From Dendrocalamus latiflorus (taxonomy: Eukaryota > Streptophyta > Magnoliopsida > Poales > Poaceae), in NCBI GenBank assembly GCA_017311315.1, contig CM029632.1:18836669-18900668 (forward strand): DNA of 64,000 bases, given 5' to 3'. This document shows positions 1-10,299 of the stretch, one piece after another; the stretch's first letter is position 1; every line of letters begins with the position of its first letter. The notes under the pieces are model-generated. The model made no database searches. It saw only the letters and a program-made list of their open reading frames with translations, and was not told the origin of the DNA. Position numbers and translations under genes: made by a program.

Positions 1-10
1 TTATCTAACA

Positions 11-24
11 ATACTCCCCCTAAT
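11..24 (-). promoter_or_regulatory. polypurine tract of the copia element
   Basis: The minus strand reads ATTAGGGGGAGTAT directly before the 3' LTR start TGTTAG. It lies just after the gag-pol stop codon at 25-27. Confidence 0.85.
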
Positions 25-3000
25 CTAGTTGTGGTTGATGTCGATGATGCCGAGCTTCGAGCGTAGGTGTAGAAAACGCACCCGGCCAAGTGATTTGGTC
101 AGTATGTCCGCCAACTGATCGTCGGTGTGGATTTTGCGGATGGCGACTTGGCCACCCTCGACGCACTCCCGGATGAAGTGAAAGCGCGTCTCAATGTGCT
201 TGCTCCGGCCATGGAAGACCGGATTTTTGCACAATTGAATCGCCGACTGATTGTCGATGTAGATTGTCGCGGAGCCGACGTCTCGCCCGTAGAAGTTGCC
301 GATCATCCGCTTGAGCCAGATTCCCTGGCATGCCGCCGCTGAGGCCGCGATGTACTCGGCCTCGCACGATGATAGCGCCACCACCGGCTGCTTTTGTGAT
401 TGCCACGACACAGGTGCGTTGCCGAGGCAGAACAAAATGCCGGAGGTGCTCTTGCGATCATCCACGTCGCCGGCCATGTCCGCGTCGCTGTACCCCTTGA
501 GCTCGATGTCGTTGTGCCCCTTGGTGTAACTAAGGCCAAAGTGGAGCGTACCAGCGACATAACGAAGTAGATGCTTGACGGCGCTCAGGTGTTCCGTCGT
601 TGGGTTCGCCATGAACCTGCTCACATACCCGACCGCGAAGCTGATATCCGGCCGGGTGTGGACCAAGTACCGGAGGCTGCCAACCACACTACGATAGAAC
701 GTAGGATCAACAGGTGGATTGGAGCTCTCCTTACTCAGTTTAAGACGTGCCTCCATGGGCACTTGCACGGCATTGCAGCCGGCCATGCCCGCTTTGTCCA
801 GCAGCTTCGTCGCGTACGTCGCCTGGCACAATGTGATCTTCCCGGGTAGCTGCTTAATTTCGATCCCGAGGTAGTAGCTCAAGTGTCCGAGGTCGCTCAT
901 CTTGAATGAGCGCTTCATTTCCTCCTTGAATGATTCGATCTCAGCTTGGTCGGCGCCGGTGAGGATCAAATCATCAACATACACGCCCAGGAGCACACGT
1001 CCCCGCCCCTTGCCGCGTGTGTACACCCCGTGCTCTTCCTCGCAGCGCGTGAACCCGAGCGCCACTAGCGTGCGGTCGAGCTTAGCGTTCCACGCCCGAG
1101 GAGCTTGTCGTAGGCCGTAGAGTGCTTTGCGCAGCCGTAGTACTTGCCGCTCTCGCCCGGCGATCATGAATCCCGGCGGTTGAGCGACGTAAACCTCCTC
1201 CGTGAGGTCGCCGTTCAGGAACGCAGACTTGACGTCGAGATGGTGGAGCGCCCAGCCTTCGTGCGCTGCTACTGCTGTCAGTGCGCGTACGGAGTCGAGC
1301 CGCGCCACTGGTGCAAACACCTCATCGAAGTCCACGCCAGCGCGTTGTACGTACCCCTTAGCCACCAGCCGCGCCTTGTGCCGAACCACCGCCCCTTGCG
1401 CATCCTTCTTGAGCTTGAACACCCATTTGAGGCCAATCGGGCGGTGTCCGGCCGGGAGGTCCACTGCCTCCCACGTGTCGTTGTCCTCAATGGCCGCCAT
1501 CTCCTCTTCCATCGCGGCGCGCCACGCCGGATCGGTGGCTGCCTCGTCGTAGGAGGTGGGCTCCTCGGTCGCAACGAGGAGCCACTCGTCGGGGTCCAGT
1601 ACGCGTGGCTCGGCAGTGTTGATGCAATTGTCCACCATGCGGAAACGCCGCGGCGCGCCATTGTCACTATGGTCGAGCCCCGACGGGATGTGCGACGGTG
1701 GAGTACAGTGCTCGACTTGAGCACCACCGATGTCGTGAATGGCGTTCATGGGCGTTCGAGGTGACGCCACAGCTTCCTCACCTTCCTCCATGGATGGGAC
1801 CGCAGGGGATACAGGAGCGCTCGGCTCGCCGCTGCCCAAGACGCCGCTAACCGTGTACTCCACGGTGAACGTCTCAGGGATGGCGTCGCCGTTCGCCTCC
1901 CAATTCCACCCTTTGGTCTCGTCGAACACCACGTCGCGGGTCACATGGAGTCGCCTGCCCACCGGATCGTACACCCGGTAGCCTTTGGAGCCCGGCTCGT
2001 ACCCGACGAAAACCATCTTCACGCTCCGGTCGTCAAGCTTCGCGGCGTGCGGGCGTGTAACCTTGACGTGAGCGAGGCAACCGAACGTGCGCATGAAATG
2101 CACAGCCGGTTTCTTGCCATGCCAAGCTTCATAAGGCATCATCCCGGTGACGCTCTTTGTTGGAGACCTGTTCAAAATGAACACAGCCGTGCTCACCGCC
2201 TCCCCCCAGAATGTACTGGGCACCTTCTTTGCCTTGAGCAGGCATCGCGCCATAGCCATGACAGTCTGGTTTCGGCGCTCCACGACGCCGTTCTGTTGCG
2301 GGGAGTACGGCGCCGTGAGTTGCTGGTGCACGCCCTTCTCCGCGCAGTACTCGCCAAAGGTCACGGATGTGAACTCGCCACCACGATCGGTACGTAGCGC
2401 GCGCAGCTTCCGCCCAGTCTCGACCTCGACGCCGGCTTGGAACTTCTTGATCGCGCTGGCCGCCTCGTCCTTGCTTGACAACAGCACTAGCCACATATAG
2501 CGACTAGCATCGTCAACGAGGAGGAGGAAGTAGCGCTTGCCACCGTGCGTCGCTGGCGTGACAGGCCCGCATAGATCTCCATGTACGAGATCAAGCCGAC
2601 CCTTCGCGCGGTACTTGGCCTCCAGAGGAAATGGCGAGCGCCGTTGCTTGCCGACAAGGCACGCGTCACACAGCTGGTCGACATGATCCAGCAGTGGAAG
2701 CCCACGCACCATGTCGCCACGCCCAAGTTTCTTCAACCCCTCGAAGCTCAGGTGGCCGAACCGCTCATGCCAGCGCCACGCATCGTCGTTGGCGTGTGCC
2801 AGGAGCGAGATCGGTCGAGCGAGCGTGAGGGGGATCTTGTACAGTCGATTCGCCGATCGCCGTACCTTGGCGAGAAGCTCCCTCCTCGGATCGCGCACTC
2901 GCAGTACGCCATCCTCGATCAACACTTGGCACCCGACCTCGTCGAGTTGTCCCAAGCTGATGATGTTGCTGCGCAGACGTGGGATGAAGTACACGTCCGA

Positions 3001-4365
3001 CAACATACGATGGCGTCCACCCCGAGTCGCGAACATGATCGTGCCGCGCCCGAGGATGTCCACCATTGATCCATCGCCGAACTTTACCGTGCCCGTGATG
3101 TCGCGGTTCATCTCGGAGAAGGCCGCGTCGTTTCCCGTCATATGGTTCGACGCGCCCGTGTCGAGGTACCACACGCCGTCATCCTGGCCGCCGGTGTGAT
3201 TGTTGGTGTCACCTAACTGCACCGTCGCGCGTTCTTCATTGAGGAAGACCCGACCGCCAACATGCACAGGTGCGGCGCGCTCTGGGAGGCACGCGGGCAC
3301 CGGTGAAAGAGAGGCCACCTGGGCCATCAACAGGGATGGCTCGTCGTCGCCGCCCTCCTCCACCAGCAGCGCTGCGGCCGCCGCCTCGTCTCTCTTCTTC
3401 TTCCGGCATTCCCGGGCCCAATGCCCAGTTTTCCCGCAGTACTTGCACGTATCCTTGTCGATGACCTTGCCGCCACCGCCCTTGCGTGCGTCGTCGGTAC
3501 CGCGCTTGGGTGGCTGCGCGCCGCGCCGTGGCAAAACCGAGCCGCCGCTCGTACCACTTCCGCTGGCGCCAGCGCTGCCGAAGCGCGCACCCTCCTTGTC
3601 GCGCTTGCGTAGGCGACGTATGAGGTCCTCCTCCTTTGACGAGAGAAGCAGCCGGGAGCCCAGCTCTGCAGCCGCTGCCCGCGCGTCGAGCCGCTGCTCC
3701 ACGGACCGAAGACGACCCGTGACCTCCTCGATGGACAAGTCGTTGATGTTGAGCAGCGTCTCGATGGAGATTGCGACCTGCATGAACTTATCAGGGACCA
3801 CCTGCAGCATCTTGCGCACGACCTCGCCTTCGGTGATGTGGTCGCCGAGAAGCCGCAGATTATTGGCGAGGCCCGTGATGCGCATCGAGAAGTCGTCGAT
3901 GGCCTCCCCTTCCTTGAATGCTATATTGTTGAAGTCGCGTCGGAGTTTCTGCGCGTTCGCCTCACGTACGCGCTCGACGCCCATCCGCATGATCTTGACA
4001 GCATCCCACGCCTCCTGCACGGAGTCCTTATTGCCGATCGAGGCCAGCATCTCCGGCGGGACAGCTCGTGCAATCGCTGCTAACGCCAGCCGATCCACGC
4101 TGTACTCTGCGCCGCCGGGTTCGATGGCTCCCCACAAGCCTTGCGCCTGCAGGTTGATGCGCATGAGCATCGCCCACTCCGGGTAGTTGGTCTTGGTCAG
4201 CATCGGATATTGTACCGACGCCGACGCTTCCTTGACCACGCGCTCGATGACGACCTCGCGCTCCCGACCATGCTGTTGTCGCGGACGGCGAGGACCACGT
4301 GATGGCGACCGAAGGCGATCCCGCCGCGGAGGAGTGATCGACCCTCGTCCCACCGGAGCTGACAT
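25..4365 (-). CDS. gag-pol: copia gag-pol polyprotein (gag, protease, integrase, RT, RNase H)
   Basis: This is a single uninterrupted frame of 1446 codons. The open frame continues upstream into the LTR, but the first ATG is at 4365, 23 bases downstream of the primer-binding site, so I start there. Domains in order: gag of the UBN2 type (about 50-280); a CCHC zinc knuckle starting at C307; aspartic protease with D402 in a DTGA motif; an integrase zinc-binding region with H533 followed by a CxxC near 562; an integrase core with D597, D660 and E696, an exact D35E spacing; reverse transcriptase from about 960 with YVDD at 1129-1132; and RNase H from about 1285 to the end. No frameshift or stop is present, so the element may still be active. 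It would be expressed from the LTR and act in cytoplasmic particles and then the nucleus. This is family knowledge; activity is not shown. Confidence 0.95.
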   Translation of the reverse strand: MSAPVGRGSITPPRRDRLRSPSRGPRRPRQQHGREREVVIERVVKEASASVQYPMLTKTNYPEWAMLMRINLQAQGLWGAIEPGGAEYSVDRLALAAIARAVPPEMLASIGNKDSVQEAWDAVKIMRMGVERVREANAQKLRRDFNNIAFKEGEAIDDFSMRITGLANNLRLLGDHITEGEVVRKMLQVVPDKFMQVAISIETLLNINDLSIEEVTGRLRSVEQRLDARAAAAELGSRLLLSSKEEDLIRRLRKRDKEGARFGSAGASGSGTSGGSVLPRRGAQPPKRGTDDARKGGGGKVIDKDTCKYCGKTGHWARECRKKKRDEAAAAALLVEEGGDDEPSLLMAQVASLSPVPACLPERAAPVHVGGRVFLNEERATVQLGDTNNHTGGQDDGVWYLDTGASNHMTGNDAAFSEMNRDITGTVKFGDGSMVDILGRGTIMFATRGGRHRMLSDVYFIPRLRSNIISLGQLDEVGCQVLIEDGVLRVRDPRRELLAKVRRSANRLYKIPLTLARPISLLAHANDDAWRWHERFGHLSFEGLKKLGRGDMVRGLPLLDHVDQLCDACLVGKQRRSPFPLEAKYRAKGRLDLVHGDLCGPVTPATHGGKRYFLLLVDDASRYMWLVLLSSKDEAASAIKKFQAGVEVETGRKLRALRTDRGGEFTSVTFGEYCAEKGVHQQLTAPYSPQQNGVVERRNQTVMAMARCLLKAKKVPSTFWGEAVSTAVFILNRSPTKSVTGMMPYEAWHGKKPAVHFMRTFGCLAHVKVTRPHAAKLDDRSVKMVFVGYEPGSKGYRVYDPVGRRLHVTRDVVFDETKGWNWEANGDAIPETFTVEYTVSGVLGSGEPSAPVSPAVPSMEEGEEAVASPRTPMNAIHDIGGAQVEHCTPPSHIPSGLDHSDNGAPRRFRMVDNCINTAEPRVLDPDEWLLVATEEPTSYDEAATDPAWRAAMEEEMAAIEDNDTWEAVDLPAGHRPIGLKWVFKLKKDAQGAVVRHKARLVAKGYVQRAGVDFDEVFAPVARLDSVRALTAVAAHEGWALHHLDVKSAFLNGDLTEEVYVAQPPGFMIAGRERQVLRLRKALYGLRQAPRAWNAKLDRTLVALGFTRCEEEHGVYTRGKGRGRVLLGVYVDDLILTGADQAEIESFKEEMKRSFKMSDLGHLSYYLGIEIKQLPGKITLCQATYATKLLDKAGMAGCNAVQVPMEARLKLSKESSNPPVDPTFYRSVVGSLRYLVHTRPDISFAVGYVSRFMANPTTEHLSAVKHLLRYVAGTLHFGLSYTKGHNDIELKGYSDADMAGDVDDRKSTSGILFCLGNAPVSWQSQKQPVVALSSCEAEYIAASAAACQGIWLKRMIGNFYGRDVGSATIYIDNQSAIQLCKNPVFHGRSKHIETRFHFIRECVEGGQVAIRKIHTDDQLADILTKSLGRVRFLHLRSKLGIIDINHN

Positions 4366-4387
4366 GGCCACCAAGATCCTGAACGGA

Positions 4388-4399
4388 GCTCTGATACCA
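4388..4399 (-). promoter_or_regulatory. primer-binding site for initiator tRNA-Met
   Basis: The minus strand reads TGGTATCAGAGC three bases after the LTR end. This is the standard plant copia primer site complementary to the 3' end of initiator tRNA-Met. Confidence 0.9.
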
Positions 4400-4401
4400 A
4401 T

Positions 4402-4767
4402 TGATGGCCAAACGTCCGCTAGCGCCGCCCGGTGATCTTTCTGTTTCCTGCAAGTAACAGTACACACACACCCCTGGAATCTTCCCGCTGTATGTGTAAG
4501 CAAAGGAATCACAGAACACAAGAACACAAAGAGGTTTTGGCGCTGCAGAAAGTCACAGCTTTTCTGGCTTTGCTTCTTCCCTTTAAATAGCAAGAAAACA
4601 AGAAACTGACCCACTAATTAGCTGTAGAAACTGATGAAAAAACTGACCCACTAACTAGCTGTAGAAACTGATGAAAAACTGACCTACTAATTAGCTATAG
4701 AAACTTACATGCAGACTAAATAAGAAACTGAATGGAAGACATGCAAAATTAACTAGATTATCTAACA
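4402..4767 (-). repeat. 5' LTR of the copia element (366 bp)
   Basis: It begins TGTTAG at 4767 and ends in CA at 4403-4402 on the minus strand. It contains a TATA-like CTATTTAAAG near 4580-4590. It also holds three tandem 36-37 bp units at about 4604-4712 that contain AACTGACC and TAGAAACT. Confidence 0.9.
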
Positions 4768-5436
4768 CTTGATACTTCTGAATTTAGCATATCTACGGTT
4801 ACCGTCCATTATAAACGCGATGTGTTTAGGCATTGGACCATATGAGAGGACAGCTATTATGCATTTTTTTCAGAAAATTCTGTCAGACTTGCCAGAACAC
4901 CAGTTGTAACTATCTCATCAGGCTTCTTTTCCATCTTCGGATGCTAGACCAACAAAATAGAACAGAACTGATCAGTACCTTGCAAAGTGACAGAAGATTT
5001 GCAGATGTCGGCACAACAAAAATCACAGCTCTTTTGAAGTTCTTTACCTGCCTGACAACCTGTCACCCGAATGCTTATTTTTCATTAAGAGATTGATTTA
5101 TATGCCACTGTTTATGAATCTAGATCTTACCACCGAAGGTGACTAGGTGAGTAAGTGATAAGTGAGAAGCATTTTGACGAGGGTCCGAGCAAGGCTTTTT
5201 TTTACAATACAATATTTTGGCAATAGAAAGATGAAAATAGAAATAATTAATTTGTAAGAGTATTATAAACTTTTATTTTTCAAGTCGGCCAAGCTCCTGG
5301 AGCAGATGCGCCTTCACCTTGTCACAGATGCTGAGGACGGCGAGGTCAGCCACTCACTACTCACTCTTACAAATGCTACTAGTTTAATCACTCACGGCCA
5401 TGACATTGGACCAAAACTGCTTTGGTCCCATGATGT
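4768..5436. other. intergenic, no gene recognised
   Basis: This is AT-rich sequence. A short stretch at about 5285-5345 is unusually GC-rich and open on the plus strand, which could be a gene fragment, but I do not recognise it. Confidence 0.4.
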
Positions 5437-5599
5437 GATACTGTAGGATCGAAGATGACAACAGAGGGGGAAGGGGGTGAATGGTACTTTAAAATTTTCT
5501 CTCCAAGTATTCACTCATCCTTTACTCCTATAGCTACAAAGCTATGAAGTCTCGAATGAGAACTCTACTTAAGATCCAGAGAGAACTTAGAACTGAGCT

Positions 5600-5720
5600 A
5601 ATGTGGTCATAAACCAATGTGGTCGAAACTAGCGTGGTCAAAACTAACATGATCGAAACCAACGTAGTAGAAACTAGCGTGGTCGAAACCAACGTTGTCG
5701 AAAACCGATGTGGTCGATGT
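5600..5720 (+). repeat. 15-bp tandem repeat array inside the LTR
   Basis: About seven degenerate copies of GTGGTCGAAACTAGC run head to tail. Looser copies continue to about 6040. Confidence 0.8.
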
Positions 5721-7589
5721 CCAGTGTGCGGTCAAAAGATCAGCGTGGTTGAGGGCTAATAAGTGGTTGAAAACCAACGCGAACCAGACCGATGTGATCA
5801 TAACCTTCATGGTCGATATCCAGAAGTTGCAGTCGGAAAACCAATTGAGTAATCGATGACCGGAGAAGTTGTAACACTTCGGAGTTTGACCAAAAGGGTC
5901 AACGATCAACTAGTGATCGTAACCAGACTGGTCGAATCAATCTGAACTTCGACCAGTGAAATCAACTATCAATAAATGATCGAAAATCAAAGAGCAATCG
6001 AAAGACCAGTGTGGTTGAGAACCAATGAGCCGCCGTAACCACACGCGGTGTGGAAAACGACTCGGAAGAACAGAGCAATTGCACGACCGTAAGATCTAAA
6101 ATCCACATATCTTTTGATTAAAAGATCAAATAGCCGTGAAACTTTGTACGCAAATTGCTTAAGGTCTCAAGATGCCATTCCATTCATGAATCGAAAAATC
6201 TGTAACAAATTTGAGACCTTTTTGTAATTTGAGAACACACACACCAACCAAGAATTAAAAACCAAGTCAATGATCAGATCTTCCTTGTGGATAGAATATA
6301 GCTAAGATGGCTTTACATACGCTCCCACATGTCACGGCAAGTTGGATCACCAAAGAAATCATATCAAAAGTTTTGGAGCAAGAAATCACCCGATTAGACC
6401 AAGAACGTGCAAAAACAGAGTTTCTTGAAAACATTGCTATTGAAGTGCCTAGATAATTGGAGATCAATCTCAAGATATTATCCCCATCTCATCCATGTCC
6501 TTGGCACAACAAGATCAAGAGAAGGGCAAAACAGAGATCAAACCAACCGAAACAGGAGCAACAGGAAGAGATCAAGAAAGGGTTGAGAGAAGAGAGGAAA
6601 AACCAACTCAAAATAGACCAAACTTAATCAGACAAAAAGATACAAAAGGTAGATCAAATATTGATGCATTGCTCACTTGAGACGATTGATTTTACAGCCA
6701 CTCCACTCAGGAGGATAGAGCTCTACAACTAGAGTACACACACTCTCTAACCTATCTCCCATGGGAGGGAGGAGGTAGCCACCAAAAGGCTTAGCTAACC
6801 ATCTTAAACCCTAGCTCTTGCCTCTCCTCCTCTTATATAGACTCATAGCCTGAACCCAAAATTTAATGGATCCCCCATTAGGTCAAATTGGGGATAACCC
6901 GTTAACCCCATCTAACACTGGGTTTTACTCACGCACGTTTCTCAAAGTGGCTTACAACCATTAACCCATTAGTGGATCAACACTTGATCCACTTCATATT
7001 TTCAGCACATACAAGACCTAAATCACTTAGGTCAATGCCGTGGTTTCATATACCACCACTCTTCCGGTATTTAGGTAATTTACCAAAATGCCCCTCAACC
7101 GCCTTCCTTGAAGTTTCCCGCTTTCTTTGCCACGAAGCATCGCCCATGCTTCGTCATCTTCCATGTGGCCCTAATAACTTGCCGCCAAGCCTCTCACACA
7201 TTCGGATCTCACAAAATTATCCTTGCTTGCAAACGACCCAAGTCAGTTGACGCACCACATGCTTCTTCTCGCATATGACGACATCCGGCTTCCTTGATCA
7301 TCTGGACCTCGACTCTTCCTTGAACCTAGTCCTAGTCCACCTTGACATTGGCTATCATGATCACCACCGATAGCTCCCACTCCGGTTTCTCGTCGTCCCG
7401 GCTTGCAACCACCCCGCAAGCCTCAGTCATCTTCGATGTCTCCCTCACCGTTCTGGACCTCAACGCCACCCTGTGCTTAGTCCCGATCCTTCTACGCCTC
7501 ACTATGACCTAGCTCCGTAGTCTTGCAATTAATTGTGCAATTCATCCAAACAATGCTTAATGCAAAATGCATGCACCAAAATACTGATC

Positions 7590-8100
7590 CTAAACCTAGG
7601 ACCAAACAATAAACCTATGTGTATACTAGCAATAACACCTGGTCAAACCATGACCAAAACCCCAAGAATACCAGAGAACAACCTTAGACCACCGAGAGAA
7701 GCTAGTCTGACTGCCAAACTTATGCCGGTCAGACCGCTAGCTGGTTTGACACGAGTACTTGGGTACTCAAGAAATGGGGCACTCGAAGCCAACGAGTACA
7801 TACAAAAGCCTATGATCATCACAATAGATCGCTACGACCATCACAACAGATCGCTATAACCATCGATTATAATGCTATGCGACTACCAATCGCAAAGACT
7901 TACGACACCAATCACAAAGACTTATGACTACCGAACACTGACCAGGCAGTCAGCTACGACCATCGACCAGCCAGTGAAGCTACAACCACTGAGTAGCCAG
8001 TGAAGCTATGACCATCCGTGGTCGTTCCGCTGTGCTCGTCCTGCTGTGGTCGATCTGCTGTGCTTGACATACCATGGTCGTTCTGCCGATCAGATAGCCC
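7590..8100. repeat. short-repeat zone shared by the two LTRs of the element
   Basis: This zone contains repeated ACGACCATCACAACAGATCG-like and GACTACCGATCACAAAG-like units. It corresponds to 12855-13440 in the truncated 5' LTR, where the array has more units, so the repeat number has changed since insertion. Confidence 0.7.
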
Positions 8101-8215
8101 AACACACAGCCGTCTTTACAAAGCCCGCAAAAACCAAACTAAACCTCCACAAATACTCTAATCCAAAAGTCAATTACTCATCACAATCATAGAGTGACCT
8201 CCACATGGTCTCACA

Positions 8216-10299
8216 ATCTCCTCCTTGATGAGTATATTGACAAATACTGAAAAGGCATGAAGATGAGTTTGTTTTTGAAAAGAAAAGCAAGAAGTTGCAA
8301 AAATCACACATGGTCCAATAGAAGAAGGGAATGAACTCATGACTATGTTGACAAAATATGAAATAGAGCAAACAATAAGAAAGAACAAGTTTTCTATAAA
8401 AGCTCCAAATAACACCTAAAACCACTTATATTACTCAAAATGCATGTTCTCCCCCCTTAATGCCTTTTGCACTCCTTAATGCCTTTTTCTCAATCATTCT
8501 TCCCCTTTTGGCAATAGAGTCACTAAGGTGCATGGAAAAATATAGAGCATGAATGACATGGAGTAATTGCATTTTATTCATTTTAAGTATTAGGAGCTAT
8601 GAAGATTATCCAAAGTAACTTTCCAAATATTTCACTAAGCCATAAAAATGAAAGTGCTATCTAGATTATAACAAATCATATACAGCAAAGTTAAAACGAA
8701 ATGAGCCATAATCTGATATTAAGTTGATTGTTCAACATGTCAAGTCACTCAAGATCATAATCTAGCGAAAGGTATCCAAAAATGAGTCAAGCCATGTCAA
8801 TATTCTAAATGAAACCAAGAAGCTATAATTGAGTCAATTTAAATTGCTACAAGTTCAAGATAGAAATATTTTGTTCAAGCACTTGAAATCACTTGTAATT
8901 GAGCAAATTTAGTATATTTGGCATTTTCTGAAACTCATTTTGCATAATTTTTTATTTTTCTTAGCCATCTGTTAGATCTCAAGCCTTATGCGACCATCCC
9001 AAGTAAGAAGCTTAAAGGAGTGATCTTGATCATCCAAAACCCCCCTGAGTTCACGCTTAGTGTAATGGCAAACTGTCTCATGAGAAAGAATTGGTTAGAT
9101 CAGTTTTTCTGCCCAAAAGAGATCATTTTGCATTTTCTTGACTTAGTTCAAAAACAAATAGCTAATACTAATTCATGATTCAATAAAGAACTAGCATAGG
9201 TTAATCTAAAGCTCAATTTAGGTTCAAGACTCAACTTAACTAATTTGACATGACATGAATCATAAGAGGATCACTAGATCAAAACTAGTCACAAGATCTA
9301 ACAAGATATGATTTAATTCAAGTTGTTCACATTTAATAAAGCTAACATGACAAAAACTAAGCTATATATAGAAGGACATGATAAATCTAACAAGCTAGCA
9401 CAAGACATGGCAAGATGTAAAACAAGATATCATGTCACATAAGGATAATAATCAAAGCTCTATGATTTGTACAAGCATTCATATATATACAATATGTGCT
9501 GAAATTAAAATGTAATATGATAGAAATGAATGCACAAGAAGTAAGCTCTCTCTAAAAAGTAGCCCGAAAAGAAGGAAGCTTCAACTCCCCTTAAAGAAGG
9601 TAAATTAAGAAGAACCAAGAATTTAGGCATCCAGAAAATGAGGGTTCAAACTCAACGAGATAACTCCCAAATATACCCTTGCCACATAGTCTCTAGCCTA
9701 TAACCTCATACCACAGAGCGAAAGGCAACACTAGCTGTCATAACACAAGACACTAGTGACCAAGAAGAAAGATCAAGTTAGGTAGTAAATAATCCTAGAG
9801 AACCATTTGGATGAGGGGTGTGACAGATAAAATCATCTAGAGCTGGTTCCTATCTATCCAATTAGACCCTTCCTACCACTAGAATAAGAACACTACGCAA
9901 AACCATGTGGTGGGAAGCAAGAAACTAAAGATCACAAGGGAACAAACCTCTGTCACATCACTCAGCGATGTGGTGTAGTTGATGTAATGGAATCTGACTG
10001 AAGCTGCATCTTGAGATCAATAGAAACCGCCACCAAAAGCTCAAAGGAGGTGAGAGACCCAAAGCATCCACACAGACCACATGATCTCTTCCTCACATCC
10101 ACAACTGGTAATTCAAACACAGGAATAACTGGTGTCCTAGTATTGGGGTAAGTGATATACAAGCATGGATCCAGTACTGAGATATATCACAACAAAAGTA
10201 GCAAGATAAGCATAAATGACAAAGAACACATGAGAACACATCCCCTACACAAACTCTATCTAGATCTCACCAAATTACCTAGGACAACAAAGCCTAGTG
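8216..10299. other. non-coding interior of the decayed LTR element, left part
   Basis: This is AT-rich sequence without a recognisable gag, protease, reverse transcriptase or integrase frame on either strand. Poly-C/T runs such as TCTCCCCCCTT near 8450 resemble the purine-rich 3' interior of plant LTR elements read on the minus strand. Confidence 0.6.

Larger units (their letters stand above)
1..4767 (-). mobile_element. Ty1/copia LTR retrotransposon, nearly complete, 3' LTR cut by the window edge
   Basis: Read on the minus strand the order is 5' LTR (4767-4402), primer-binding site, one long gag-pol frame, polypurine tract and the first 10 bases of the 3' LTR (position 10 down to 1). Both LTR copies visible here begin TGTTAGATAA. 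The order protease, integrase, reverse transcriptase, RNase H within the frame is the copia order. The flank after the 5' LTR is CTTGA (4768-4772); the matching copy of a target duplication would lie outside the window. The open frame and shared LTR start suggest a young insertion, but LTR divergence cannot be measured here. Confidence 0.95.
5442..8215 (-). repeat. 3' LTR of the decayed element (2774 bp)
   Basis: On the minus strand it starts TGTGAGACC and ends CGATCCTACA. A purine-rich tract AAGGAGGAGAT (about 8216-8226) lies just upstream. Its middle part (about 6990-7600) matches, in inverted orientation, the LTR at 53629-63970. A 15-bp tandem repeat lies near 5600-5720. Confidence 0.85.

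Noticed and set aside
4366..4614. Upstream in-frame extension of the copia polyprotein
   Set aside because: This part lies across the primer-binding site and inside the LTR and has no ATG. The first ATG is at 4365.
5600..8100. CRISPR-like array from regularly spaced short repeats
   Set aside because: The repeats are 15-bp head-to-tail units without unique spacers, inside a plant LTR.
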